From assembly GCF_006715175.1 (NCBI RefSeq), contig NZ_VFMQ01000001.1:2976001-3040000 (forward strand): a stretch of 64,000 nucleotides of DNA, in the 5' to 3' direction. This document shows, piece by piece, positions 41,575 through 50,753 of this stretch. The position numbers and the translations under genes are program-made. The notes beneath the pieces were generated by a model that was given only the letters and a program-made list of their open reading frames with translations, did not search any database and was not told the origin of the DNA. Each line of letters begins with the position of its first letter. Position 1 is the first letter of the stretch. The stretch is from Curtobacterium citreum (GTDB lineage Bacteria; Actinomycetota; Actinomycetes; Actinomycetales; Microbacteriaceae).

Positions 41575-43023
41575 CTACTTCTTCGACGACTCCGTCAGGA
41601 CGGACAGCGGTTGCGTGATGTCCTCGAGGCCCTTCCGCGCAGAGTCGACCCCGAAGATCAGTGCGACGACACCGCCGACGATCATCACCCCCGAACCGAG
41701 CAGGTAGCCCCAGAAGAGCGGGTCGCGCGACGACCCGTCACCGATGAACGCACCGTAGATCGTCGGCGCGATCGCACCGAAGATCTGGGCCAGGGCGAAG
41801 AAGTACGAGATCGCCTGCGACCGCAGCTCGAGCGGGAAGATCTCGCTGACGGTCAGGTAGGCACTCGACGCACCGGCCGACGCGAAAAAGAACGACACGC
41901 ACCAGAACACGACCTGCACGGTGGCGCTGATCGCGTCCGCCCGGAACAGGAAGGCCGACGTCGCGAGCACCAGGCCCGACACCAGGTAGGTCAGGAAGAT
42001 CATCTGCCGACGACCCCAGGTGTCGAAGAACCGGCCGAGGATGATCGGGCCGAGCAGGTTGCCGATCGCGAACGGGAAGAAGTAGATCGACGTCTGCGAG
42101 GTCTTCAGCCCGAAGAAGTTCGTGAGGACGAGCGCGTAGGTGAAGAAGATCGCGTTGTAGAGGAACGCCTGCGTGATCATCATCGTCGCCCCGACGAGCG
42201 TGCGGGTCGGGTACTGCCGGAGCAGCACGCGCGCGATCGTGAGGAACCCGACCTTGTCGAGCGGCGTGACCGTGAGCGCCTTCGAGTCGTCGACGTCGGG
42301 CAGGCGCTGACCGGTCGACTTCTCGACCGAGTCCTCGATCTCCGAGACCGTCCGTTCAGCCTCCTCCTCGCGGCCGTGCGTCATCAACCACCGCGGACTC
42401 TCCGGGATGTGCCGACGCAGGAAGATGATCGCGATGCCGAGCACCGGGCCGAGGAAGAAGCCGATCCGCCAGCCGATGTTCTCGGCGAAGATCGAGGTGT
42501 CGAGCAGGTAGATGTTCGCGAACGCACCGAGCGCCGCACCGCCCCAGTACGTGCCGTTGATGGCGATGTCGACGTGGCCGCGGTACTTCGACGGGATGAG
42601 CTCGTCGATCGCCGAGTTGATCGCCGCGTACTCGCCGCCGATGCCGAGCCCGGCGATGAACCGGAAGGCCGCGAGGAACCAGAAGTCCTGTGCGAGTCCC
42701 GCGATGCCGGAGCCGATCAGGTAGATCGCGAGCGTCAGGATGAAGAGCTTCCGCCGCCCGAGCCGGTCGGACATCCGGCCGAACACGAGCGCACCGATCA
42801 CCTGTCCGAACAGGTAGATGGTGCCGAGGTACGTCACCTGCTGCGTGGAGAGGTGCAGGTCGGCCTGGAAGCCGGCGTTCGAGACGATCTGGATCTCGAG
42901 GCCGTCGAGGATCCAGGACACCCCCAACCCCACCACCACGCTCCAGTGGAACCGCGTCCACGGCAGCCGGTCCATCCTGGCGGGCACCAGGCTCTTGATC
43001 GCCCCGTTCGTCGTACTGCTCAC
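41575..43023 (-). CDS. MFS transporter (metabolite:H+ symporter type)
   Basis: 482 residues from a GTG (43023), with a weak ribosome site. Twelve membrane helices are visible. The signature between helices 2 and 3 (GRMSDRLGRRKLFI) and its second-half copy (GRFFDTWGRRQMIFLT), plus IPESPRWLMTHGREEEAE after helix 6, place it with sugar/aromatic-acid symporters of the major facilitator superfamily. The substrate is unknown; the MetE-like gene starts 147 bp away in the opposite direction. Confidence 0.9.
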   Translation of the reverse strand: MSSTTNGAIKSLVPARMDRLPWTRFHWSVVVGLGVSWILDGLEIQIVSNAGFQADLHLSTQQVTYLGTIYLFGQVIGALVFGRMSDRLGRRKLFILTLAIYLIGSGIAGLAQDFWFLAAFRFIAGLGIGGEYAAINSAIDELIPSKYRGHVDIAINGTYWGGAALGAFANIYLLDTSIFAENIGWRIGFFLGPVLGIAIIFLRRHIPESPRWLMTHGREEEAERTVSEIEDSVEKSTGQRLPDVDDSKALTVTPLDKVGFLTIARVLLRQYPTRTLVGATMMITQAFLYNAIFFTYALVLTNFFGLKTSQTSIYFFPFAIGNLLGPIILGRFFDTWGRRQMIFLTYLVSGLVLATSAFLFRADAISATVQVVFWCVSFFFASAGASSAYLTVSEIFPLELRSQAISYFFALAQIFGAIAPTIYGAFIGDGSSRDPLFWGYLLGSGVMIVGGVVALIFGVDSARKGLEDITQPLSVLTESSKK

Positions 43024-43157
43024 GAGAGCGGACCGTACTCCGGAGATTCCAGGCTGGTTCCCAGTGGGAGTGCAGCTTTGCGTCCTCACAGAATCAGGGA
43101 GGTGCGGTGCTGCAGACGCGAGCCGTCACGTCCGACCAGCCCCGTGCCTCCCGTCGG

Positions 43158-43163
43158 TACGGT
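43158..43163 (+). promoter_or_regulatory. Candidate -10 box for a leaderless MetE-like mRNA
   Basis: TACGGT is followed by 6 nt and then GTG 43170, matching the distance from -10 to transcription start. There is no convincing -35. Confidence 0.4.
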
Positions 43164-43169
43164 GGCGAG

Positions 43170-44369
43170 GTGCCGCTGCAGAACTCGACCGACCGCATCC
43201 TGACCACCCACACCGGGTCGCTGCCCCGGACGCCCGAGCTGACCGCGCTCCTGGTCGCCCGCGACCAGGGCGCCGCGTACGACGAGCGGGCGCTCCGCGA
43301 GGAGACCGCCGCCGTCCTGGCCCGGACCGTCGACGCCCAGCTCGACGTCGGCCTGGACGTCGTCAACGACGGCGAGGTGCCGCGCGTCGGCTTCTCCACC
43401 TACATCCGCGAGCGCCTGTCCGGCTTCGGTGGGACGGGGCACCGCAAGCCGACGCTCGACTCGGTCAAGTTCCCGGAGTACGCGGCGTTCCAGGCCCGCC
43501 AGATCGACGAGGGCGCGACGTTCGCGCGGGTCTGGGACACTCCGGTCGCGCAGGGGTTCCTGGAGTACGACCCGGAGCGCGCCGGCATCCGGGAGGACCT
43601 GGACGGCTTCGCCCGCGAACTCGACCGCAACGCCGCGGCCGGCCGCACGCCAGCCGGCACCTTCCTGTCCGCGGCGACCCCCGGCATCGTCGCGACGACG
43701 CTCCTGCTCGACGAGCAGAACCCGCACTACCGGGACCACCGCGAGTACGTCTTCGCGCTCGCCGAGCAGCTCCGCGTCGAGTACGAGGAGATCGCCGCGC
43801 GCGGGCACGTCCTGCAGCTCGACGCGCCGGACCTGGCGATGGAGCGGGTGATCCACTTCGGCGACGCGTCGCTCGACGAGTTCCTGGCCGCCGTGGACCT
43901 GCACGTCGACGCGCTCAACCACGCGCTCCGCAACATCCCGAAGGAGCAGACCCGACTGCACGTCTGCTACGGCAACTGGCAGGGGCCGCACCAGGACGAC
44001 GTCCCCGTGGACGTGCTGCTCCCGCACCTGTACCGGGCCGAGGTCGGGGCGTTCAGCATCCCGTTCGGCAACCCGCGGCACGCGCACGAGTTCCCGGCGT
44101 TCCGTGACCTGCCGCTGCCCGAGGACGCGGTGCTCGTCCCCGGCGTGATCGACGTCACGACGAACTACCTCGAGCACCCGCAGCTCGTCGCCAACCGGAT
44201 CGTCGAGGCCGCCGAGGCCGTCGGCGACCCCACGCGCGTCGTCGCCGGGACGGACTGCGGGCTCGCGACGTTCGCGAGCTACGAGTTCGTGGCGTCGGAC
44301 GTGGCGTGGGCGAAGCTCCGCGCGCTCGTCGAGGGCGCCGAGATCGCGTCGCGCCGCCTGTTCGGCTGA
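43170..44369 (+). CDS. MetE C-terminal-like (cobalamin-independent methionine synthase family) protein
   Basis: 399 residues from GTG 43170, where the family start (ILTTHTGSLPRTPEL) falls at about residue 9. It matches the zinc/methyltransfer half of MetE: DVVNDGEVPR, RLHVCYGNWQGP with His and Cys ligands (about residue 270), and RVVAGTDCGLATFA with the second Cys (about 365). The N-terminal half of full MetE is absent, as in YxjG/YxjH-like proteins that move methyl groups between thiols. The true substrate may be another sulfur compound rather than homocysteine. Confidence 0.85.
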   Translation: MPLQNSTDRILTTHTGSLPRTPELTALLVARDQGAAYDERALREETAAVLARTVDAQLDVGLDVVNDGEVPRVGFSTYIRERLSGFGGTGHRKPTLDSVKFPEYAAFQARQIDEGATFARVWDTPVAQGFLEYDPERAGIREDLDGFARELDRNAAAGRTPAGTFLSAATPGIVATTLLLDEQNPHYRDHREYVFALAEQLRVEYEEIAARGHVLQLDAPDLAMERVIHFGDASLDEFLAAVDLHVDALNHALRNIPKEQTRLHVCYGNWQGPHQDDVPVDVLLPHLYRAEVGAFSIPFGNPRHAHEFPAFRDLPLPEDAVLVPGVIDVTTNYLEHPQLVANRIVEAAEAVGDPTRVVAGTDCGLATFASYEFVASDVAWAKLRALVEGAEIASRRLFG

Positions 44370-44408
44370 CGGCGGGCGAGGCGGCGCACGCCCCGTACGT
44401 GGGGACGG

Positions 44409-44429
44409 GACGGCCGGGAGGATCGCGGC
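44409..44429 (+). repeat. Decayed copy of the GGACGGGAGGATCGTGGCG repeat
   Basis: The left arm GACGGCCGGGAGGATCGCGG differs from the 10351 copy at two positions, but the right arm (about 44438-44453) is degraded. It lies after the MetE-like stop at 44369, the same gene-end position as the intact copies. Confidence 0.5.
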
Positions 44430-44451
44430 CGGGTCCGCCACGCGGCCACCG

Positions 44452-44480
44452 TCGACACTGTCGGTGCGCGGGCGTAGCGT
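44452..44480 (+). promoter_or_regulatory. Promoter TCGACA-17-TAGCGT, leaderless
   Basis: TCGACA (44452-44457) and TAGCGT (44475-44480) are 17 bp apart, and GTG 44488 begins 7 nt after the -10. Transcription would start at or next to the start codon, giving a leaderless AAA-VWA mRNA. Confidence 0.6.
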
Positions 44481-44487
44481 CAGACAC

Positions 44488-45873
44488 GTGACCCGACCCA
44501 CCATGAGAACGGTCGGCGAGCTCCGCGCTGCTGGGCACGTCCAGAAGTCGGTCCGCGCCGAGATCCGCGACAACCTCCTCCAGGCCCTCCGCGAGGGCCG
44601 CGACCCGTGGCCCGGCCTGCACGGCTTCGCCACCACCGTCGTCCCGCAGCTCGAACGCGCCCTCATCGCCGGGCACGACGTCGTGCTGCTCGGCGAGCGC
44701 GGGCAGGGCAAGACCCGCCTGCTGCGCACCCTGCAGGGCCTGCTCGACGAGTGGACCCCCGTGATCGCCGGCTCCGAGCTCGGCGAGCACCCGTTCGAGC
44801 CGATCACGACGGCGAGCATCCGCCGCGCCGCCGACCTCGGGGACGCGATGCCGATCGAGTGGCGGCACCGCGACGAGCGCTACGTCGAGAAGCTCGCGAC
44901 ACCGGACACGAGCGTCGCGGACCTGATCGGCGACGTCGACCCGATGAAGGTGGCCGAGGGACGCAGCCTCGGCGACCCCGAGACGATCCACTTCGGCCTG
45001 ATCCCCCGGGGGCACCGCGGCATCGTCGCGATCAACGAGCTCCCGGACCTCGCCGAGCGCATCCAGGTCGCGATGCTCAACGTGATGGAGGAACGCGACG
45101 TCCAGATCCGCGGCTACGTGCTGCGCCTGCCGCTCGACGTGCTCGTCGTCGCGAGCGCGAACCCCGAGGACTACACGAACCGCGGCCGGATCATCACGCC
45201 GCTCAAGGACCGCTTCGGCGCCGAGATCCGCACGCACTACCCGATCGAGCTCGACGACGAGATCGCCGTCATCCGGCAAGAGGCGCACCTGACCGCCGAC
45301 GTGCCGGACGCCCTGGTCGAGATCCTCGCGCGCTTCACCCGGGCGCTCCGACAGTCCAGCGCGGTCGACCAGCGCAGCGGCGTGAGCGCCCGCTTCGCGA
45401 TCGCCGGCGCCGAGACGATCTCGGCCGCGGCCGTCCACCGCGCGGCCCGCCAGGGCGAGGAGCACGCCGTGGCGCGGCCGATCGACCTCGAGACCGCGGT
45501 CGACGTGCTCGGCGGCAAGATCGAGTTCGAGAACGGAGAAGAGGACCGGGCGGACGAGGTCCTCGAGCACCTGCTCCGGACCGCGACCGCCGAGACCGTC
45601 CGGGCACGCTTCCGGGGCATCGACTTCGACGTCCTCATCGAGGCGCTCGACGGCGGGACGATGGTCACCACCGGCGAGCAGGTCAGCGCCCGGGCGTTCC
45701 TCGAGGGCCTGCCGTCTATCGGCGAGTCCGACCTGTACGACCAGGTGTGCGAGCGACTCGGTGCCACGGACGACGGCGAACGGGCCGGCGCGATCGAACT
45801 GGCGCTCGAAGGGCTCTTCCTCGCCCGCCGCATCAGCAAGGAGTCCGGGGGCGGCGAGGCCGTCTATGGCTAG
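44488..45873 (+). CDS. AAA+ ATPase, magnesium-chelatase-subunit-I-like
   Basis: 461 residues. GTG 44488 was chosen over ATG 44503 because it sits at the expected transcription start. Walker A is LLGERGQGKTRLLR (about 73-86), Walker B GIVAINELPDL (about 178), and sensor-like VVASANPEDY follows (about 218). The order resembles ChlI/BchI and RavA-type MoxR relatives. It overlaps a VWA-domain gene, as in chelatase I/D pairs. Since no chlorin genes are near, a chaperone or metal-insertion role for an unknown target is more likely than chlorophyll synthesis. Confidence 0.88.
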   Translation: MTRPTMRTVGELRAAGHVQKSVRAEIRDNLLQALREGRDPWPGLHGFATTVVPQLERALIAGHDVVLLGERGQGKTRLLRTLQGLLDEWTPVIAGSELGEHPFEPITTASIRRAADLGDAMPIEWRHRDERYVEKLATPDTSVADLIGDVDPMKVAEGRSLGDPETIHFGLIPRGHRGIVAINELPDLAERIQVAMLNVMEERDVQIRGYVLRLPLDVLVVASANPEDYTNRGRIITPLKDRFGAEIRTHYPIELDDEIAVIRQEAHLTADVPDALVEILARFTRALRQSSAVDQRSGVSARFAIAGAETISAAAVHRAARQGEEHAVARPIDLETAVDVLGGKIEFENGEEDRADEVLEHLLRTATAETVRARFRGIDFDVLIEALDGGTMVTTGEQVSARAFLEGLPSIGESDLYDQVCERLGATDDGERAGAIELALEGLFLARRISKESGGGEAVYG

Positions 45874-47893
45874 GCAGAACCGCCGCCTGTCCCGCGACGC
45901 CCGCTACGGGAAGTACGAGGGCGGACCCGATCCGCTCGCGCCGCCGGTCGACCTGTCCGAGGCGCTCGACGCCATCGGTGAGGACGTCATGGGCGGCACC
46001 TCGCCCGAGCGTGCCATCCGCGAGTTCCTCCGGCGCGGCGGCGAGACGCAACGGGGCCTCGACGACCTGATGCGCCGGGTCGCCGAGCGTCGCCGGGAGC
46101 TGACCAGCCGGAACAACCTCGACGGGACCCTGCAGCAGGTGCGGCAGCTCCTCGACGACGCCGTGCTGGCCGAGCGGGGCGAACTCGCCCGCAACGTCGA
46201 CCTCGACGACGGCGACCGGGCCCTGGCCGAGTTGCAGCTCGACAGCCTGCCGCCGTCGCCCGCTGCCGCCGTGCAGGAACTGAACGGCTACGACTGGACG
46301 AGCCCGCAGGCACGCCAGAAGTACGAGCAGATCAAGGACCTGCTCGGGCGCGAGGTGCTCGACCAGCGGTTCGCCGGGATGAAGCAGGCGCTCGAGGACG
46401 CGACCGACGAGGACCGTGCCGCGGTCTCCGAGATGATGCGCGACCTCAACCAGCTGCTCGAGGACCACCGCGCGGGGACGGACACCCCGGAGCAGTTCGA
46501 CGCGTTCATGGCGCAGCACGGGCAGTACTTCCCGTCGAACCCGGCGAACGTCGAGGAGCTCCTCGACGACCTGGCCGCCCGGGCCGCCGCCGCGCAGCGC
46601 ATGCGCAACTCGATGACCCAGGAGCAGCGGGACGAGCTCGACGCCCTGGCGCAGCAGGCGTTCGGCTCCCCCGACCTGATGAGCCAGCTCGGCCAGCTCG
46701 ACGACACCCTCCGATCCCTCCGCCCCGGCGAGGACTGGGGCGGCGCCGAGCGGATGGACGGCGAGCAGGGCCTCGGGCTCGGCGACGGCACCGGCGTGTT
46801 CCAGGACATCGCCGACCTCGACGCCCTGGCCGACCAACTCGCGCAGTCCGGGCCCGGTTCGGACCTCGCCGACCTCGACCTCGACGCCCTGCAGCGCCAG
46901 CTCGGCGAGCAGGCCGGCGTCGACGCGCGGACCCTGCAGCGGCTCGAGCAGGCCCTGCGGAACTCCGGTGCCGTGCAGCGCGGCGCGGACGGGCAGCTCC
47001 GGCTGACCCCGAAGGCCATGCGGCAGCTCGGCAAGAGCCTGCTCAAGGACGTCGCCGAGCGGATGTCCGGACGCCAGGGCGCGCGGGACCTCCGCCGCTC
47101 GGGGGCGTTCGGCGAGCCCTCGGGTGCGACGCGCCCCTGGGCCTTCGGCGACACGGAGCCGTGGGACCTCCCCCGGTCGATCACGAACGCCCTCGTGCGC
47201 ACCGCGGCCGATGGTCGCGACGGAGCCGGCGTGCGGCTGACGATCGACGACGTCGAGGTGCAGGAGACCGAGGCGCGGACGCAGGCGTGCGTGGCGCTCC
47301 TCGTCGACACGTCGTTCTCGATGGCGATGGAGGACCGCTGGGTCCCGATGAAGCGCACCGCCCTCGCGCTGCACACCCTCGTCAGCATCCGGTTCCGCGA
47401 GGACGACCTGCAGCTCATCGCGTTCGGCCGCGAAGCCGAGGTGATGGACATCGAGCAGCTCGTCGGGCTCGACGCCCAGTGGGACAAGGGCACGAACCTG
47501 CACCACGCGCTGCTGTTGGCGAACCGGCACTTCCGGAAGCACCCGACGGCGCAGCCCGTGCTGCTCATCGTCACGGACGGCGAGCCGACGTCGCACCTCG
47601 AGCCGAACGGGCAGGTGTGGTTCGGCTACCCGCCCGACCCGGTGACGATCGCGCTCTCCGTCCGGGAGCTCGAGAACGCCGGACGCCTCGGCGCGCAGAC
47701 GACGTTCTTCCGGCTCGGCGACGACCCGGGGCTCGCGCGCTTCATCGACGCGATGGCCCGACGCGTGGACGGGTCCGTGGTCGCGCCGGAGAACGACGAC
47801 CTCGGGGTCGCGGTCGTCGGCTCGTACCTCGGTGCACGACAGGGTGGCACGCCGCTGTTCGGCGGCTGGGGTCGCGACGAGTGGGGCGGCTGA
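45866..47893 (+). CDS. VWA-domain protein, partner of the AAA+ ATPase
   Basis: 675 residues; its ATG lies 8 bp inside the ATPase gene. The long N-terminal part (about 1-445) is charged, helical and rich in Gln/Leu/Asp. The C-terminal VWA domain has the MIDAS motif in ALLVDTSFSMAMED (DxSxS, about 480) and LIVTDGEPTSHLEP (about 573). Mg-chelatase D-like and RavA/ViaA-like pairs share this layout: the ATPase remodels a target bound through the metal site of the VWA protein. Confidence 0.88.
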   Translation: MARQNRRLSRDARYGKYEGGPDPLAPPVDLSEALDAIGEDVMGGTSPERAIREFLRRGGETQRGLDDLMRRVAERRRELTSRNNLDGTLQQVRQLLDDAVLAERGELARNVDLDDGDRALAELQLDSLPPSPAAAVQELNGYDWTSPQARQKYEQIKDLLGREVLDQRFAGMKQALEDATDEDRAAVSEMMRDLNQLLEDHRAGTDTPEQFDAFMAQHGQYFPSNPANVEELLDDLAARAAAAQRMRNSMTQEQRDELDALAQQAFGSPDLMSQLGQLDDTLRSLRPGEDWGGAERMDGEQGLGLGDGTGVFQDIADLDALADQLAQSGPGSDLADLDLDALQRQLGEQAGVDARTLQRLEQALRNSGAVQRGADGQLRLTPKAMRQLGKSLLKDVAERMSGRQGARDLRRSGAFGEPSGATRPWAFGDTEPWDLPRSITNALVRTAADGRDGAGVRLTIDDVEVQETEARTQACVALLVDTSFSMAMEDRWVPMKRTALALHTLVSIRFREDDLQLIAFGREAEVMDIEQLVGLDAQWDKGTNLHHALLLANRHFRKHPTAQPVLLIVTDGEPTSHLEPNGQVWFGYPPDPVTIALSVRELENAGRLGAQTTFFRLGDDPGLARFIDAMARRVDGSVVAPENDDLGVAVVGSYLGARQGGTPLFGGWGRDEWGG

Positions 47894-47966
47894 CCGGGAC
47901 CCCGGTCCGTCGGACCACGGCCGACCCTGACCCACGATCCGTCGGGCCTCGGCTGATGAGGTCCGG

Positions 47967-48764
47967 TCAGAACAGCGGCCAGGGCACCGCCGATCCGTGC
48001 CCCGGCGGCGGCGGGAACATCCCGACGGCGCGGAGCGCCGCGCACCGGGCCCGGGTGTTGTCGATCTCGGCCGGCGTCAGGTGCTCGGCGAGCGCCGCCC
48101 CGAGGTCCCCTCGGAGTGCCTCGGCCACCCGGTCGAGTCCCTCGAGCTCGTCCGGGTCGAGCGGTTCCCCGATCCACCCCCAGAGCACGGTGCGGAGCTT
48201 GTGCTCGACGTGGAAGGTCAGGCCGTGGTCGACGCCGTACCGGTGCCCGTCCGGCATCGCGAGCACGTGCCCGCCCTTGCGGTCGGCGTTGTTCACGACG
48301 ACGTCGAACACCGCCATCCGCCGGAGGGCCGCGGTGTCCTCGTGCACGAGGGTCACCGGGCGGTCGCGCTCGTCGATCGCCTCGAGCACGGGGAGCCACG
48401 GCGACCCCTCGGCGTCGGCCTCTGCGGTCGGGACGAGGTCGACGGCGTCCTGCTCGGGGTCGACGTCCTGCCACCGCTGCACCATGCCGGGGCCGAACGG
48501 CCCGTCGTCCACGAGCCAGGTGGGCGGCACGACGTCCCAGCCGAACGCCTGGGACACGAGGTGCGCCGCGACCTCGCGCCCGGCGAGGGTGCCGTCCGGG
48601 AAGTCCCAGAGGGGGCGTTCGCCCTGCACGGGCTTGTAGACGACGGACTGCCCGTCGAGCTCGGCGAGGAACGTGGCGTTCGAGGCCTCGCGGATGCGCG
48701 CTCGGATCGCGAACGAGCCGTCGGCGGGGCGCGGACCGTCCGGAATGGGCGAGCCGTCGCTCAT
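47967..48764 (-). CDS. SCO1664-family protein (kinase-fold)
   Basis: 265 residues, ATG overlapping the DUF3090 stop (ATGA). Blocks VVYKPVQGERPLWDFPDGTL, FDVVVNNADRKGGHVL and YGVDHGLTFHVEHKLRTVLW are diagnostic of the actinobacterial SCO1664 family, which resembles phosphatidylinositol-kinase/HipA-like folds with an HxxDRK-like catalytic segment (NNADRKGGH). Function is unknown. It forms a conserved trio with DUF3090 and a histidine phosphatase, often found near mycothiol synthesis gene mshC. Confidence 0.9.
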   Translation of the reverse strand: MSDGSPIPDGPRPADGSFAIRARIREASNATFLAELDGQSVVYKPVQGERPLWDFPDGTLAGREVAAHLVSQAFGWDVVPPTWLVDDGPFGPGMVQRWQDVDPEQDAVDLVPTAEADAEGSPWLPVLEAIDERDRPVTLVHEDTAALRRMAVFDVVVNNADRKGGHVLAMPDGHRYGVDHGLTFHVEHKLRTVLWGWIGEPLDPDELEGLDRVAEALRGDLGAALAEHLTPAEIDNTRARCAALRAVGMFPPPPGHGSAVPWPLF

Positions 48765-49288
48765 GCGTCGCCGGGCCGGCGTCCGGCGGCGACGACCTCG
48801 CGCGTGCGCTCGACGAAGGCGCGTGCGCTGCCGACGGGGATCTTGACCTGGAAGACCTCGGCGGGCTCGGGGATCTCGACGACGGCGTCGACCTCGTCGC
48901 CGTCCTCGTCCGTCTCGGTGACGATCTCGAGCTCCTCGTCGATCGGGTACGCCTCGATCACCACCTGCGCCGTCGCGGGGTCGAAGCCCAGGCTGAGCGC
49001 ACCGGCGCGGAACTCGGGCTCGACGGGTTGGTCGAGCGGAGCCGCGTCGCGGAGTTCGGTCGGCGCGGACGCGGGGACGCTGAAGCGGTTGTCGTCGACG
49101 GTCGCGACCTCGTCCAGGAGTTCGGAGACCTTCTCGGCGAGGACCGCGGACTGCTCCTTCTCGAGCGCGACGCTGGTGACCCGGCGGCCGTCGCGTGCCT
49201 GCAGGTAGAAGGCGCGCTCGCCCGGGCGGCCGACCGTCCCGACGACGAGACGTTCCGGCCAGTCGAAGCCGTGCACGATGGTGGGCAT
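48761..49288 (-). CDS. DUF3090-family protein
   Basis: 175 residues. The start PTIVHGFDWPERLVVGTVGR and the run RAFYLQARDGRRVTSVALEK match DUF3090, a family confined to Actinobacteria. The C terminus (EVFQVKIPVGSARAFVERTR) is also conserved. No enzymatic motif is evident. It sits between the phosphatase and SCO1664 genes in the standard order, 33 bp after the phosphatase. Confidence 0.92.
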   Translation of the reverse strand: MPTIVHGFDWPERLVVGTVGRPGERAFYLQARDGRRVTSVALEKEQSAVLAEKVSELLDEVATVDDNRFSVPASAPTELRDAAPLDQPVEPEFRAGALSLGFDPATAQVVIEAYPIDEELEIVTETDEDGDEVDAVVEIPEPAEVFQVKIPVGSARAFVERTREVVAAGRRPGDA

Positions 49289-49321
49289 GCCCCGATTGTA
49301 GGAGGGCCCGCCGACGCCCGT

Positions 49322-50032
49322 TCAGGCTCCGGCGGTCCCCGGACGGTCGTGGCCCGCTCCCCCGCCGACGGCTGCGTCACCGGAGGGCGCCGGGGCCGCG
49401 GCGAGCCACGACAGGTCCCCCGAGTCGGTGTTCGTCGCGACGACCTCGGGACGGTGCTCGCCGTAGCGCACGACGGACACCGACGCCGGTCCGACCGCGA
49501 TGCGCTGGAACAGGTCGAGGTGCATGCCGAGGGCGTCGGCGAGGACGGACTTCACGATGTCGCCGTGGCTCACCGCGACCCAGACGGCGGTCGGGCCGTG
49601 CGCCGCCTCGACCTCGGCGTCGATGCGCCGGATCGCCGCGACCGCGCGGGACTGCATGGTCTGCATGGACTCCCCGCCGGGGAACACGACCGCGCTCGGG
49701 TTCGCCTGCACGGTGCGCCACAGCGGTTCCTTCGCCAGGTCGGCGAGCTTCCGCCCCTGCCACAGCCCGTAGTCCGCCTCGGTGATGGCGCGCTCGACGC
49801 GGACGTCCGGGCTGCTCTGCTGCTGGGCGAGGACCGCACGGGCGGTCTGCCGGCACCGTTCGAGCGGGCTCGTGACGAGGGCGGCGAGTGGGATGGGCGC
49901 GATGCGGGCGGCGGCACGGTCGGCCTGCTCGCGGCCGACGCGGTCGAGCGCGACCCCGGCGGTCCGGCCGGCGAGCACGCCGGTCGCGTTCGCCGTGGTG
50001 CGCCCGTGCCGGAGGAGGAGGACGGTCGCCAT
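49322..50032 (-). CDS. Histidine phosphatase, MSMEG_4193 type
   Basis: 236 residues. The catalytic RHG is in TVLLLRHGRTTANATG (residues 3-18) and the second His in VWVAVSHGDIVKSVLADALG (about 150). Family members of this actinobacterial subgroup are phosphoglycerate-mutase-like phosphatases. The conserved cluster with DUF3090 and SCO1664 suggests a shared unknown process. The low-complexity last 30 residues are unlikely to be structured. Confidence 0.9.
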   Translation of the reverse strand: MATVLLLRHGRTTANATGVLAGRTAGVALDRVGREQADRAAARIAPIPLAALVTSPLERCRQTARAVLAQQQSSPDVRVERAITEADYGLWQGRKLADLAKEPLWRTVQANPSAVVFPGGESMQTMQSRAVAAIRRIDAEVEAAHGPTAVWVAVSHGDIVKSVLADALGMHLDLFQRIAVGPASVSVVRYGEHRPEVVATNTDSGDLSWLAAAPAPSGDAAVGGGAGHDRPGTAGA

Positions 50033-50042
50033 GCGCTCGATC

Positions 50043-50753
50043 CTAGGCCGCGACCGACGCCGCCCCCGCGGCCGACCCCGCGACCCGCCCGTCCACCACG
50101 GTCACCAGCGCGTCGAGCGCCCCACGGTGCACCAGGTCGTGCGTGACGAGCAGCGTCGCCGTCCCCCGCTCGTGCGTCAGCCGTGCGATGAGGTCCATCA
50201 CGGCCCCGCCCCGCTCCTGGTCGAGCGCGCTGGTCGGTTCATCGACCAGCAGGACCGCGGGGTCGTGCACGAGCGCCCGGGCGATCGCGACGCGCTGCCG
50301 CTGTCCGCCGGACAACTGCGCGGGCCGCTTGTCCGCGTGCCCGCCGAGCCCCACGGCGTCGAGCAGGCCGTCCGTGCGCTCCCGGGTGACCCGTCGGCCG
50401 CGCGCGCCGCCGAGGTGCCCCATCACGAGCAGCTGCTCCCGTGCGGTCAGCGACGGCAGCAGGTTCGACTGCTGGAACACGATGCCGATGCGCTCCCGGC
50501 GGAAGGCGGTGGCCGCGTCCCGCGGGAGTACCGCGACGTCGACCGCGTCGACCCCGCTCCCGACGAGCACCCGCCCGGCGTCCGGCCGGATCAGGGTCGC
50601 CGCGACCGCGAGCAGCGAGGACTTCCCGGAGCCGGACGGCCCGGTGACGCCGGTCACCGTCCCGGCCGGCGCGGTCAGGGTCACGTGGTCGACCGCGGTG
50701 ACACGGCGGTCGCCGTCGGGGAAGGTCAGGGTGACGTCGTCGAGGGTGATCAT
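50043..50753 (-). CDS. ABC transporter ATP-binding protein (LolD/MacB type)
   Basis: 236 residues, ATG overlapping the permease stop. Walker A GPSGSGKSSLL (about 38), Q-loop VFQQSNLLPSL, signature LSGGQRQRVAIARAL (about 141), Walker B VLLVDEPTSAL and H-loop LLVTHDL are all present. It energises the FtsX-like permease encoded just upstream. Confidence 0.93.
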   Translation of the reverse strand: MITLDDVTLTFPDGDRRVTAVDHVTLTAPAGTVTGVTGPSGSGKSSLLAVAATLIRPDAGRVLVGSGVDAVDVAVLPRDAATAFRRERIGIVFQQSNLLPSLTAREQLLVMGHLGGARGRRVTRERTDGLLDAVGLGGHADKRPAQLSGGQRQRVAIARALVHDPAVLLVDEPTSALDQERGGAVMDLIARLTHERGTATLLVTHDLVHRGALDALVTVVDGRVAGSAAGAASVAA

